Shown: piece by piece, positions 36,850 through 44,910 of the stretch
How the letters are laid out: every line of letters begins with the position of its first letter
Numbering within the stretch: the stretch's first letter is position 1
Assembly (NCBI RefSeq): GCF_001854885.1
Contig: NZ_MDDV01000059.1
Location: 267,343-331,342, forward strand
Direction of reading: 5' to 3'
DNA from: Ensifer sp. LCM 4579
GTDB taxonomy: Bacteria > Pseudomonadota > Alphaproteobacteria > Rhizobiales > Rhizobiaceae
Length of the DNA: 64,000 bases
Made by a program: the position numbers and the translations under genes
Notes under the pieces: generated by a model
Told to the model about the DNA's origin: nothing
Database searches by the model: none
What the model saw: only the letters and a program-made list of their open reading frames with translations

Positions 36850-38574
36850 ATGGATCATGTAAACGGGCCCGAGGCGACCTGCGACAGGCCTGCACATCTC
36901 TGCAGCGACGGACGCACGACGGTCGTTCCATGTCATCGCGCTCGCAAGACGTCATTCGGGGTCATTCTCAGTTTGGTTCCGCTCTGCCTCATTATGATGC
37001 TGCCCGGATTGCCCGCAAAAGGACAGACGGTGACTGACGACAGACTCGCCCCGCATGACACCGTGGAGATAAGCGTTGCCGGATGGCATGCCCTGCTTGG
37101 CGGGGTAGCCGAGGCGGCGCTGCTTAACGACACTTTTACCATCGGGGCAGGTGGGACGGTCGAGCTTCCGGTAATAGGACGCCTGCCCGCAGCAGGCCTC
37201 AGCGAGAGTGAACTGGCGAAGCTGATAACCGATCGCTTGCAGGCCAGGAGCGGCAGCGACCAACGACCGGTGACGACCGTCCAACGACGTAGGCCGGCGC
37301 CCGAAGGGCCATCATCGCGGGCAACCAGTGCCGAGGCGCCTCCGCCTGCCGCGCAGACGGGCGTCGCAGGGCCGGCGGCGACGGAGAGACTGGGGTCGGA
37401 ACGGTCCAGGGTGGACGCATTGCTTGGTGATCTGGCCGCCGCTCGCATGGAGCTTAAAGAGGCTCGCGGAGAAGCGCGTGCAGCACGCGACGCTGCTCGT
37501 AGCGCTGCGATACGGCACGATCGCCGGCTTGCTGCAGAGCGTCGCCGCGTCGCCGTCCTGACCCAGGAACTCACGGCTGCCCGGGCCGATCTCGAAGCCG
37601 CGAATGCTCGCCTGCAGCAGGAAGTGAACGCGGCGCGAAACTGGGATGCCGCGATCGCCATGGTCAATGAGGCTCGAGAGTTGGTTGTGCGTGAACGCGC
37701 CAAGGGCGCCGAAGCGGAGGAAAAGTTTCTCGCGGCGCGCAAGGAAGTCGATGCGATGCGGCGTGCCGCCGACTACGATGGCGTGCAGGCGCGAAAGGCT
37801 GACGCGATAGCGGCTGAACAAGGCCGAGCTCTTGAAAATGCGCGACAGAGAGCCGAAGGGCTCGCGCTCAATCTGGCGGTCCTGCAGCGCGATTTCGAGC
37901 GACTGGGGGCCAAGATGGCTGGAGCAATACGATCGAAGGCTGCCGCGCTCAGAGCGCGCAATGCTGCGGAAGCGTCGCTGGCAGATGTCAGGCAGACCCT
38001 TGAAGCGGTCCGGCGCAAGTTTGCCGCCAATGCAAGTACCCTTGCCGTAGTTCGCCGATCGGCCCTTGAGGCCCGCGCCGAGTTCCGAGCGGCAAAACAG
38101 GCAGCCTTGCAGGCCGATAGGCTTGCCAAGGTTGCGGCAAGCCGGGCTGATGAGGCGCTCGACGCGGAACGCAAGAAGGCAAGGTCGCTTGCGCGCGATC
38201 TCGAAATTGCCCGTGAGGAACGCGACGCGGCAAGGAAGGAACTGGCCGGGAGTTCGGCGGCGCCGGGCGAGTCGCTTGGAGACGATGACGAATCGAATGA
38301 CCGCCGCCTTGCCGTAGAGCGCAGAGGAGGCAAACTTTCCAAGGGCGAAGCTCAGCGCCCCAAGGCCACCGCCGGACGTAGACAGAACGTAGGCGTCGGC
38401 GATCACCCGAGCGAGCATGCCAAGGCGGTGGCGCGCAAGCGTGTACGATCGGCCCGTGAGGGCGGGTCGCCAGAGATCCGCGAGGCGGAGCTCGGCAAGT
38501 CGACGCCACGCGCTCGATCGGTGACGATCGTGCTCCCGGACGCGCTGCTTCCCCGGCGGTCGCTGACCCGGTGA
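36850..38574 (+). CDS. ExoF-like export-domain protein with long coiled coil
   Basis: 574 residues; ATG at 36850 with GGAAGGA six bases upstream. A membrane or signal segment at about residues 35-58 precedes a single polysaccharide-export (Poly_export) unit: LAPHDTVEISVAGWH, TFTIGAGGTVELPVIGRLPA, ESELAKLITDRL. The same order occurs in ExoF-type proteins. From about residue 130 to 470 it is a nearly unbroken Ala/Arg/Glu-rich coiled coil, and the tail is basic and disordered. Full exporters have further SLBB domains, absent here. It may bridge the inner membrane to the wall or act in polymer secretion. The next gene codes a Gly/Ser-rich secreted protein. Confidence 0.75.
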   Translation: MDHVNGPEATCDRPAHLCSDGRTTVVPCHRARKTSFGVILSLVPLCLIMMLPGLPAKGQTVTDDRLAPHDTVEISVAGWHALLGGVAEAALLNDTFTIGAGGTVELPVIGRLPAAGLSESELAKLITDRLQARSGSDQRPVTTVQRRRPAPEGPSSRATSAEAPPPAAQTGVAGPAATERLGSERSRVDALLGDLAAARMELKEARGEARAARDAARSAAIRHDRRLAAERRRVAVLTQELTAARADLEAANARLQQEVNAARNWDAAIAMVNEARELVVRERAKGAEAEEKFLAARKEVDAMRRAADYDGVQARKADAIAAEQGRALENARQRAEGLALNLAVLQRDFERLGAKMAGAIRSKAAALRARNAAEASLADVRQTLEAVRRKFAANASTLAVVRRSALEARAEFRAAKQAALQADRLAKVAASRADEALDAERKKARSLARDLEIAREERDAARKELAGSSAAPGESLGDDDESNDRRLAVERRGGKLSKGEAQRPKATAGRRQNVGVGDHPSEHAKAVARKRVRSAREGGSPEIREAELGKSTPRARSVTIVLPDALLPRRSLTR

Positions 38575-38632
38575 CCTTTGGTAGAGAGGGTGGAAGGCAT
38601 TTTCGCGGGTTGCCAAAATGAGGAGCCAGATG

Positions 38633-39430
38633 ATGCGTAAGCATTTAGCTGCCACGTTTGTGATCGCAATCGCGATTGGACCGGCGTCAGCCCTTGCGCT
38701 CGACCTTGGCGCCAGCGTCGGCCCGGTTGGCGTCGGCGCCGAGGTGGGGATCAGCAAGAGCGGCGCCTCGGCAGGGGTTGGCACGAATGTCGACGGAATA
38801 GGTGGAGTAAAAGGCGGGACCTCGCTCGGCACGAAGGGTGGATCCAGCCTTGGGGTCGGCGGCAATCTCGGCGGCAAGAGTGGCGGCATATCGGTGGGCT
38901 CCGGTTCCAAAGCCGGAGCCACCGATTCCGGGGCAGGTTCAGGCGGTTCGGCCAGCGGTTCTGGATCCGGGACGCGGTCGCCCAGCAGTGGTGGTGCCGG
39001 TGGGTCGACCGCGGTGTCATCAGGCGGTGGCGGTTCCAACACGATCGGCCCCGTTGCCCCAGCAAGGACCGCACGAGCATCCATCGTTCTGCCACGCGTC
39101 CTTTGGCCGTTGAAGAGAAAGCGGGCCGCACAGGGGCGGGGCGAATGGGCCTATCCTTTGAGCGTCCCGTTGTCCATTGCTGCGATTCCGGGAACCCCGA
39201 GCACCGTCGTTCGCACCTGCCGGAAGGCGATTGCCTCGGCTGCGTCGCCGCTTGGCGCCGTGCGTGTACGTGCGGCAAGCGCCGGCTCCCTGCTCCGGCA
39301 TCGCAGCGGGGTGCTCACCGCTCCACTTGCCGTCAGCATAGACTATGCAGGTCAGGACGGCATTCAGGTTCGTCAAGCGCGAGTGAGCTGTCGCCTCGAT
39401 TCGTCCGGCAAGGTCATTGCGGTCATCTAG
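38633..39430 (+). CDS. Secreted Gly/Ser-rich protein
   Basis: 265 residues. Three close ATG codons exist (38618, 38630, 38633); the last has AGGAG seven bases upstream. Signal peptide MRKHLAATFVIAIAIGPASA is followed by a low-complexity Gly/Ser region of about 110 residues with imperfect GxSxGxG units, then a more ordered C-terminus with two cysteines (VVRTCRK, ARVSCRLD). It follows the ExoF-like gene by 58 bases and is probably co-transcribed. Cell-surface or matrix role is inferred; no family recognised. Confidence 0.7.
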   Translation: MRKHLAATFVIAIAIGPASALALDLGASVGPVGVGAEVGISKSGASAGVGTNVDGIGGVKGGTSLGTKGGSSLGVGGNLGGKSGGISVGSGSKAGATDSGAGSGGSASGSGSGTRSPSSGGAGGSTAVSSGGGGSNTIGPVAPARTARASIVLPRVLWPLKRKRAAQGRGEWAYPLSVPLSIAAIPGTPSTVVRTCRKAIASAASPLGAVRVRAASAGSLLRHRSGVLTAPLAVSIDYAGQDGIQVRQARVSCRLDSSGKVIAVI

Positions 39431-39438
39431 TCTAGTCT

Positions 39439-39543
39439 AAAGCATCGGCCCGAAAATCGTACCCGATTTTCGGAAAGCTCGATGCGCAGACTCAAAGAGC
39501 TACAGCGACCTTTGCGCATCTGAAAAGACGCGCGGCGCTGTAG
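39439..39543 (+). repeat. RIME-like element, full copy
   Basis: 105 bases with two palindromic blocks. One is CGAAAATCGTACCCGATTTTCG and its flank (positions 39450-39472); the other is centred on TCTGAAAAGACGCGCGGCGC and reaches CTGTAG at 39543. It lies just after the stop of the Gly/Ser-rich gene. The inverted copy at 29963 is the same element with an internal deletion. Confidence 0.8.
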
Positions 39544-39698
39544 TGTATGTCGCCTGAAGGTGTGCAGCGGTTTTGTGGGCAACGACTTGCAGAAAACAAA
39601 ACAAAGTCTGATCGCGGCGCGCCTTGCCGGAAACGCCAAATATCTTCAAATTTTCCCGGCACTTTGTTGCTCCGAAGGAGAGCAAACTGCCTGTTCAC

Positions 39699-40499
39699 TC
39701 AGACGACGGTACCCCGGCAGGCCCAGGCGATATTCGCAAAAGACCTCGGTCCGTCGGGTCGCCCGGCCTGGTAGGCGTCGCGTACGGCGGCATCGACGCG
39801 CGCCCGCTCCGCAGGGTCGAGAGTGGCAACATATTTGCCGAGCGGCCCTTCGCCCGCGGCAATCGGTGCCCAGTAGTCGTCGAAGCTCTGGTAGTCCATG
39901 CGGATCACCAGCTCAGTTTCCACGACTCCCGTCAGGCCCTGTGCGACGAAGGTCCGCTTCATCTCGCCCGGCTGCATCATCGGTTGCCAACAATAGCGCT
40001 CCCGCAACTGGCGCCCGCCTTCGCTGAGGGCGGCCACCGTATCGACCATCATGCGCATGCCGGGCATGCCGCCGAAGTGATCCCATACGGCGGCCGCGAC
40101 CACGCCGCCCGGCCGGACGACCCGGCGCATTTCGGCCACGGCCCGGCCGGCCTCGGGCACGAAATGCAGCACGAGCAACGCCAGCGCGCGGTCGAACGTG
40201 CCGTCCTCGAAGGGCAAGGCACAGGCATCCGCCTGCCGGATCGTTATGCGCCGGTCGTTGTTGCGCAGCGTAGCCGCTTCCACGAAGACGGGCGAATAGT
40301 CGATGGCGGCGATCTCGGCGAGATCCGCGCTCTCGGCAAGGGCAAAGGTCAGGCTGCCGGTACCGCAGCCCACATCAACGACCTTTTCGCCGTCGGCGAG
40401 CCCCGCAAAATCGATGAAAAGCGGCGCGAGCCTTCGGCTCCAGCGGCCCATGAGCTGCTCATAGCCGGACGCGTGGTGGACATTGAAGCTTGAGGTCAT
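39699..40499 (-). CDS. Class I SAM-dependent methyltransferase
   Basis: 266 residues; ATG at 40499 with GGAG upstream. Motif I VVDVGCGTGSLTFALAE and the post-I acidic IDYSP are clear, followed by ADACALPFEDGTFD and LRPGG-like RVVRPGGVVAA. The family is UbiE/Coq5-like small-molecule methyltransferases; the acceptor is unknown. It follows the ECF41 sigma gene by 100 bases in the same orientation and may belong to that regulon. Confidence 0.85.
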   Translation of the reverse strand: MTSSFNVHHASGYEQLMGRWSRRLAPLFIDFAGLADGEKVVDVGCGTGSLTFALAESADLAEIAAIDYSPVFVEAATLRNNDRRITIRQADACALPFEDGTFDRALALLVLHFVPEAGRAVAEMRRVVRPGGVVAAAVWDHFGGMPGMRMMVDTVAALSEGGRQLRERYCWQPMMQPGEMKRTFVAQGLTGVVETELVIRMDYQSFDDYWAPIAAGEGPLGKYVATLDPAERARVDAAVRDAYQAGRPDGPRSFANIAWACRGTVV

Positions 40500-40601
40500 C
40501 GAAGGTCTCCATACGCTCGCGCCTATGCTAGTCCTGGAAGCCCTGGCTGCCAAGGAGCGGGCGAAGCATGGGCCTAATCCGGACAACCCGATCGGAGGGC
40601 G

Positions 40602-41459
40602 CTAATGCAGGTGCCGCAGCTTGTCCGGATTGCGCATGATATAGATCGCGGTGACTGTGCCTTCCTCGATTTCGAGTGCGGTCGTCTGGAATTCGCCATC
40701 GGCTTCCAGCGTGACGAAGCCGGGCAGGCCGTTGATGAAGCCGGTTCGAACGAGTTTCGAACCATGCTCCTTGAATAGCGTGGCGAGATGCGTCTGCACT
40801 TTCATCACTTCATCGAAGCCGATCAGCGGCCGCAGCGCCGCCGAGCGCTTGCCGCCCCCGTCGGCATGGACACTGACGTCGGCCGCCAGCATGGCGCCGA
40901 GTGCCTTCATGTCGCCGCTGCGGGAGGCGGCGAAGAAGGCCGCTGCGATCTCGATCCCACGATCCTTCTCGACTCGAAAGCGCGGTCGCGCCTCGCGGAC
41001 ATGGGTGCGCGCGCGGGCCGCCAGCTGGCGGCAGGCTGAGGGGTCGCGCTGAATGGTTGCGGCGACCTCATCGAAGGACAGTCCGAATACGTCGTGCAGC
41101 AGGAAGGCCGCACGTTCGAGCGGCGAGAGGCGTTCGAGCGCAAGCATCAGCGGTAGAGTGACGTCTTCCTCCTCCTGCTCTTCGACGACCGGATCGGGAA
41201 GCCAGGGGCCGACATAGGTCTCGCGCTGGCGGCGCGCCGATTTGAGCTGATCGAGGCAGAGCCGGGTGACCGTGCGGCGCAGGAAGGCTTCCGGCTCGCG
41301 CACGGCGGTGCGGTCGGCCCCCATCCAGCGGATGAAGGCCTCCTGAACCATGTCCTCGGCGTCGGCCACGGAGCCCAGCATGCGATAGGCAACGCGGATC
41401 AGCATTGGGCGCAGCGGATCGAAACTCGCCGCAGGGTCCCCGTTGGCCGCGCCCGACAT
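40602..41459 (-). CDS. ECF41-type sigma factor with SnoaL-like C-terminal domain
   Basis: 285 residues. Sigma2 region (MLIRVAYRMLGSVADAEDMV) and sigma4 (RLSPLERAAFLLHDVFGLSF), joined by a linker containing WLPDP, then a C-terminal SnoaL-like domain with DGGGK and NPDKL. These three signatures define ECF41 factors, which have no separate anti-sigma factor and use the C-terminal domain for control. It starts at ATG 41459 overlapping the stop of the carboxymuconolactone-decarboxylase-like gene, the usual ECF41 partner. The matching promoter is upstream of that partner at 41966-41992. Confidence 0.93.
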   Translation of the reverse strand: MSGAANGDPAASFDPLRPMLIRVAYRMLGSVADAEDMVQEAFIRWMGADRTAVREPEAFLRRTVTRLCLDQLKSARRQRETYVGPWLPDPVVEEQEEEDVTLPLMLALERLSPLERAAFLLHDVFGLSFDEVAATIQRDPSACRQLAARARTHVREARPRFRVEKDRGIEIAAAFFAASRSGDMKALGAMLAADVSVHADGGGKRSAALRPLIGFDEVMKVQTHLATLFKEHGSKLVRTGFINGLPGFVTLEADGEFQTTALEIEEGTVTAIYIMRNPDKLRHLH

Positions 41460-41932
41460 CAGGCGACCGCCTTGGCGGCGGTTTTTGCCGCGAGCGCCGG
41501 ATCGACCCACAGGCCGAAGGCGACGGCAATCCGGTTCCAGCCATTGATGACGTTGATCATGAGCGTAAGCTTCACCTGCTCCTCCTCGCTGAACTGATCC
41601 CTCAAGGATTGATAGGCACTTTCATGGGCATGTCCTTCCGAAAGGCGCGTCAGGGCTTCCGTCCAGGCAAGCGCGGCGCGTTCGCGATCGGTATAGCAGG
41701 GCGCCTCGCGCCAGGCCGACAGCAGGTATATGCGCTGCTCGGTCTCACCTTTCGCACGCGCCTCCACGGTATGCATGTTGATGCAATTGGCGCAGCCGTT
41801 GATCTGCGACGCGCGGATCTTGACGAGTTCGATGAGGGAGGGCTCGAGGCTTGACGCGACGGCGACCGAGGTGCCGGTCCAGCTCTTCATGAGGGCAGGG
41901 GCAGCGGTAAACGGATCGAGTTTGGCGGTCAT
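41459..41932 (-). CDS. AhpD/carboxymuconolactone decarboxylase-like protein, ECF41 partner
   Basis: 157 residues. The CxxC motif lies in QINGCANCINMHTVEAR, characteristic of the AhpD-type peroxidase/CMD family; WTEALTRLSEGH is also typical. It probably deals with peroxide or a related oxidant using the two cysteines. AGAGGAAAG precedes its ATG. It is first in the operon, driven by the ECF41 promoter and directly followed by the sigma gene, so sigma and target form an autoregulated pair. Confidence 0.92.
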   Translation of the reverse strand: MTAKLDPFTAAPALMKSWTGTSVAVASSLEPSLIELVKIRASQINGCANCINMHTVEARAKGETEQRIYLLSAWREAPCYTDRERAALAWTEALTRLSEGHAHESAYQSLRDQFSEEEQVKLTLMINVINGWNRIAVAFGLWVDPALAAKTAAKAVA

Positions 41933-41965
41933 GGTTTGCTTTCCTCTTGTTGGTTACGTCACCAT

Positions 41966-41992
41966 GACGAGACAGGATCTGCCGGTGTGACA
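41966..41992 (-). promoter_or_regulatory. ECF41-type promoter
   Basis: On the minus strand TGTCACA (41992-41986) is followed after 16 bases by CGTC (41969-41966). This is the ECF41 target consensus (TGTCACA, then CGTC), about 35 bases before the AhpD-like start. The sigma factor that reads it is encoded immediately downstream. Confidence 0.8.
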
Positions 41993-42119
41993 TCCATTCA
42001 GATTTTTTGTAGATCCGGGCCGGATCTTACCGAGTTCCGCCGCTCGATCACGCAGCACCCGAACGCTACATCGCCGCAAGCAAGCTTGGGCCGGTGCCGC
42101 GGTGGCACCGGCCGGTAGA

Positions 42120-42827
42120 TCAGGCGGCCTGCCTGTGCAGGCTTAGGGCTTCCTCAAGCGTGATCTCGCCCGCGAAGGCGCCGCTGGTCTCAGCTGCTTC
42201 GCCGCGCTCGATGGCATGGGCAAAGCGTACCCCCGGATCGTTCTCCAGTCTGTCGAGGAGCCGCTGGACCGCGGGATAGGCTCTGCGGTCGAGTACGTCG
42301 TGATAGTTCGTCCATCGCGCAATCCCGATCAAATAAGCATCGGCCAAGCTGCGCTCATCGCCCAGCAACCAGTCCTTTCCTCGGATCATTGCCTCGAGAT
42401 GGGCGTGGACCTTGGCAAGGCTGGAAGCGCCGTAAGCGCGCAGCGCATCCTTCGCAACCCCCGCCATATCGTGTTCCAGCGCGTACCACAAAGGCGCAAA
42501 AGCACTGAACAGGCTGGTATTGAGGTATGCCAGGACCTGATTGAGACGATCGAACTCGGCGGTGCCTTGGGGGCAACCCAGCCGCTTGCCGATGCCGCGT
42601 GCCGCGAGATGATTGAGGATGGCCATGCTCTCGGTGACGATCCTGCCATCGGCCGTCATCAGCGCCGGCGTCTCCGCAACTGGGTTGACGCGCCGATAAG
42701 CCTCGCCTGCCACATCGCCCGGCATTTCGATGCGCGACAGGCGGTAGGGCTCGCCGAGCCATTCCAGAGCCACGATCGAGCCGAACGAGCAGCCCGACGG
42801 GACACCGTAGAAGAGGATAGGTTCCAT
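42120..42827 (-). CDS. Glutathione S-transferase
   Basis: 235 residues from the ATG at 42827, which has GGAG six bases upstream; an ATG at 42839 without a ribosome site is less likely. Thioredoxin-like N-domain with YGVPSGCSFGSIVALEWLG (Ser/Cys near the usual catalytic position), the cis-proline in VAETPALMTADG and TESMAILNHLA, then an all-helical C-domain with DWLLGDERSLADAYL. It conjugates or reduces small electrophiles with glutathione. Divergent from a LysR gene. Confidence 0.88.
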   Translation of the reverse strand: MEPILFYGVPSGCSFGSIVALEWLGEPYRLSRIEMPGDVAGEAYRRVNPVAETPALMTADGRIVTESMAILNHLAARGIGKRLGCPQGTAEFDRLNQVLAYLNTSLFSAFAPLWYALEHDMAGVAKDALRAYGASSLAKVHAHLEAMIRGKDWLLGDERSLADAYLIGIARWTNYHDVLDRRAYPAVQRLLDRLENDPGVRFAHAIERGEAAETSGAFAGEITLEEALSLHRQAA

Positions 42828-42954
42828 TTCAGTCTCCATGCTTGAGGTCGGGCATGGCTATGCCCTTGACGGCTCGAACCATAGCTTCGGTAGACGTTGC
42901 AGCTGTAGTGGGTAAGATCGCGCCTTAAAGTCCACTGTTATGGACGATGGAGTT

Positions 42955-43833
42955 ATGTTGAACCTCAATGACCTTCAATTATTCGTACGCGCAGTGGAGA
43001 GTGGCGGCTTTACCGCGGCCGCCCGCACGATCGGCGCGCCAAAATCGACCATCAGCAAGCGGGTCGCCGAACTCGAGGTCGAACTCGGCGCGCGGCTCAT
43101 TCACCGAACTTCCCGCAGCTTCACCCTGACGGAGGTGGGGCGGGAGTTCTATGAACATGCGCGGGCCGCTCTCATCGAGGCCGAAGCAGCCGAAGAGGCC
43201 GTTCGACGGCGGTTGGGAGAGCCGGTCGGCACTGTCAGGATCACGACTTCGGTCCCCGTTGCGCAGTTCCGGCTTGCCGAACGGCTCGCGACGCTGTCGA
43301 TGGAATATCCCAGGATACATCTGGATATTCACGTCACCGATCGCTTCGTCGATCTCATACACGAGGGCTTCGACATTGCGATCCGAAGCCACGTCGCGCC
43401 CCTGCCCGACTCAGGGCTGATGCAAAGACGCATGTCGGAGGAGCCGGTCATCCTCGTCGCGTCGCGAGACTACGCGGCCGAGTACGGCACGCCAGAGTCG
43501 CCGCTGGAGCTTGCGGACCACGCCGGCGTCAATGCGAGGCCGGGCTCAGATGTTTGGTGTCTTCGCAACGAGCGAGGAGAAGAAGCGCGTGTTTCTCCGC
43601 GCGCCTGCCTCAGCGCCGATGAGGCGGGGGTGCTGTTGCGGGCCGCGAGGGCGGGACTCGGAATAGTCCGTTTGCCGGAGACGATCGCAAGACCAGATCT
43701 TGATCGGGGCGAACTGGTCCATCTGCTGCCGGGCTGGACGGAAGGAACGATCATCACGACGATCCTGACGCCGCACCGGCGCGGGCAATTGCCCGCAGTC
43801 CGTGCCGTGGTCGGATTTTTGACGAAAGCCTGA
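42955..43833 (+). CDS. LysR-family transcriptional regulator
   Basis: 292 residues from the ATG at 42955 (MLNLNDLQLF); an upstream in-frame ATG at 42940 is possible. N-terminal winged helix with FTAAARTIGAPKSTISKRVAELE, then a substrate-binding fold (VPVAQFRLAERLATLSMEYP, GFDIAIRSH). Closest in style to the CrgA/DhcR-like subgroup. It faces the GST gene across about 130 bases and probably controls that promoter. Confidence 0.9.
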   Translation: MLNLNDLQLFVRAVESGGFTAAARTIGAPKSTISKRVAELEVELGARLIHRTSRSFTLTEVGREFYEHARAALIEAEAAEEAVRRRLGEPVGTVRITTSVPVAQFRLAERLATLSMEYPRIHLDIHVTDRFVDLIHEGFDIAIRSHVAPLPDSGLMQRRMSEEPVILVASRDYAAEYGTPESPLELADHAGVNARPGSDVWCLRNERGEEARVSPRACLSADEAGVLLRAARAGLGIVRLPETIARPDLDRGELVHLLPGWTEGTIITTILTPHRRGQLPAVRAVVGFLTKA

Positions 43834-43961
43834 CCTGTCCAAAGGGCCGGGCGCGCACCCAAGCAACTGCGGGTTGCCCCCGTCGTCTTCCCGCTCCCAC
43901 GCTTGTCTGAAAGTTTTGGCCGTAGTAGGCGGGCCATGTGCAAGCCGTATGCGAGCAACAA

Positions 43962-44339
43962 ATGGATGTTCGTTTGATCGCAGCCAGCATGGCGATTGGG
44001 GGGACGTGCGTCATCGGACTTGCTCTGTTCGCTCATGCTCCGGCTCATCGACCCCCAACGGAATTCGAGTACGAGAAGGCCGTCACCGCCTTGAGGAAGC
44101 GACCCGAAGGAGAGCACGTGCCCAATTGCGTGCGGCTCGCAATGCCCGAAATCAAGGACGCAGATCTCAAGGGAACATCGTATTCAGACCGAACCACAAT
44201 GGCGAAAGACATCTGCCGTCGCATCATCAAGGTCATGCTCGACGGCAGATTCACCTTCGCCCATTTTAGACGGTTGGCAAATTCAGATGTGTTGAAGTTG
44301 ATCGTGGAAGCGGAACGTCGCCAGCCGAGCGACGAATAG
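43962..44339 (+). CDS. Hypothetical small membrane-anchored or secreted protein
   Basis: 125 residues from ATG 43962, or 133 from a GTG at 43938. One N-terminal hydrophobic segment (LIAASMAIGGTCVIGLALFA), then a mixed charged region with two cysteines (NCVRLAM, DICRRI). Codon use is like the neighbours. No family recognised, no strong ribosome site. Confidence 0.5.
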   Translation: MDVRLIAASMAIGGTCVIGLALFAHAPAHRPPTEFEYEKAVTALRKRPEGEHVPNCVRLAMPEIKDADLKGTSYSDRTTMAKDICRRIIKVMLDGRFTFAHFRRLANSDVLKLIVEAERRQPSDE

Positions 44340-44910
44340 TGAGCGTTGTTTTGGGAGCCCGGCCGCATACTACATTGCACTGCCGTCCGCTCCGAAGACG
44401 TGACAGCGACCGGGATCGAGTAGGACCGGAAGACTGGTGCTGCGCTCCACTTTCTGCCTACCGTCGAGTGCGGCCGTGATCGGCTGCTTGAGTGGACGAT
44501 CGGTGATTGCGACCTGGCTAATGCGGTTGTTCCGCAGCGGCCTGCTTCCTCGCAAGTACAATCTCTTTAAAGGTGCATGCACATCGTAATTACCTAAAAC
44601 ATTCATATAGCAACTATTAAAACAATATCTCGTGAAAAACGGTGTTGCACGTCGGTAACAATGATTAAGCATTAGTATTATTTTTTGCAATTTATTGATG
44701 CAGACAGCGATGTTCTCTGAAATACAGGCAAGAGCACTTCACGCTCCGCACTCGTTCAATAGCTGCCCGGCCGAGCGGTTCCGGGGGCATTGATCGGGTC
44801 GCTCATGAGGTGAGGCTGCTGGGGATTTGGGGGTCATGAACAGTCAGAATGACCCAGTCTGGAGCCTGCCCTCGAAATTCGGGGTCAAAAATTATCGGGG
44901 AATCACTTTG
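44340..44910. other. AT-richer upstream region of the autotransporter gene
   Basis: 571 bases before the autotransporter. Positions 44580-44700 are clearly AT-rich compared with the rest (runs such as TTATTTTTTGCAATTTATT), as in promoters of horizontally acquired or silenced surface genes. On the minus strand 44370-44460 reads VLLDPGRCHVFGADGSAM, like the C-terminal end of MalK-type ABC ATPases, and may be a gene remnant. Confidence 0.5.
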
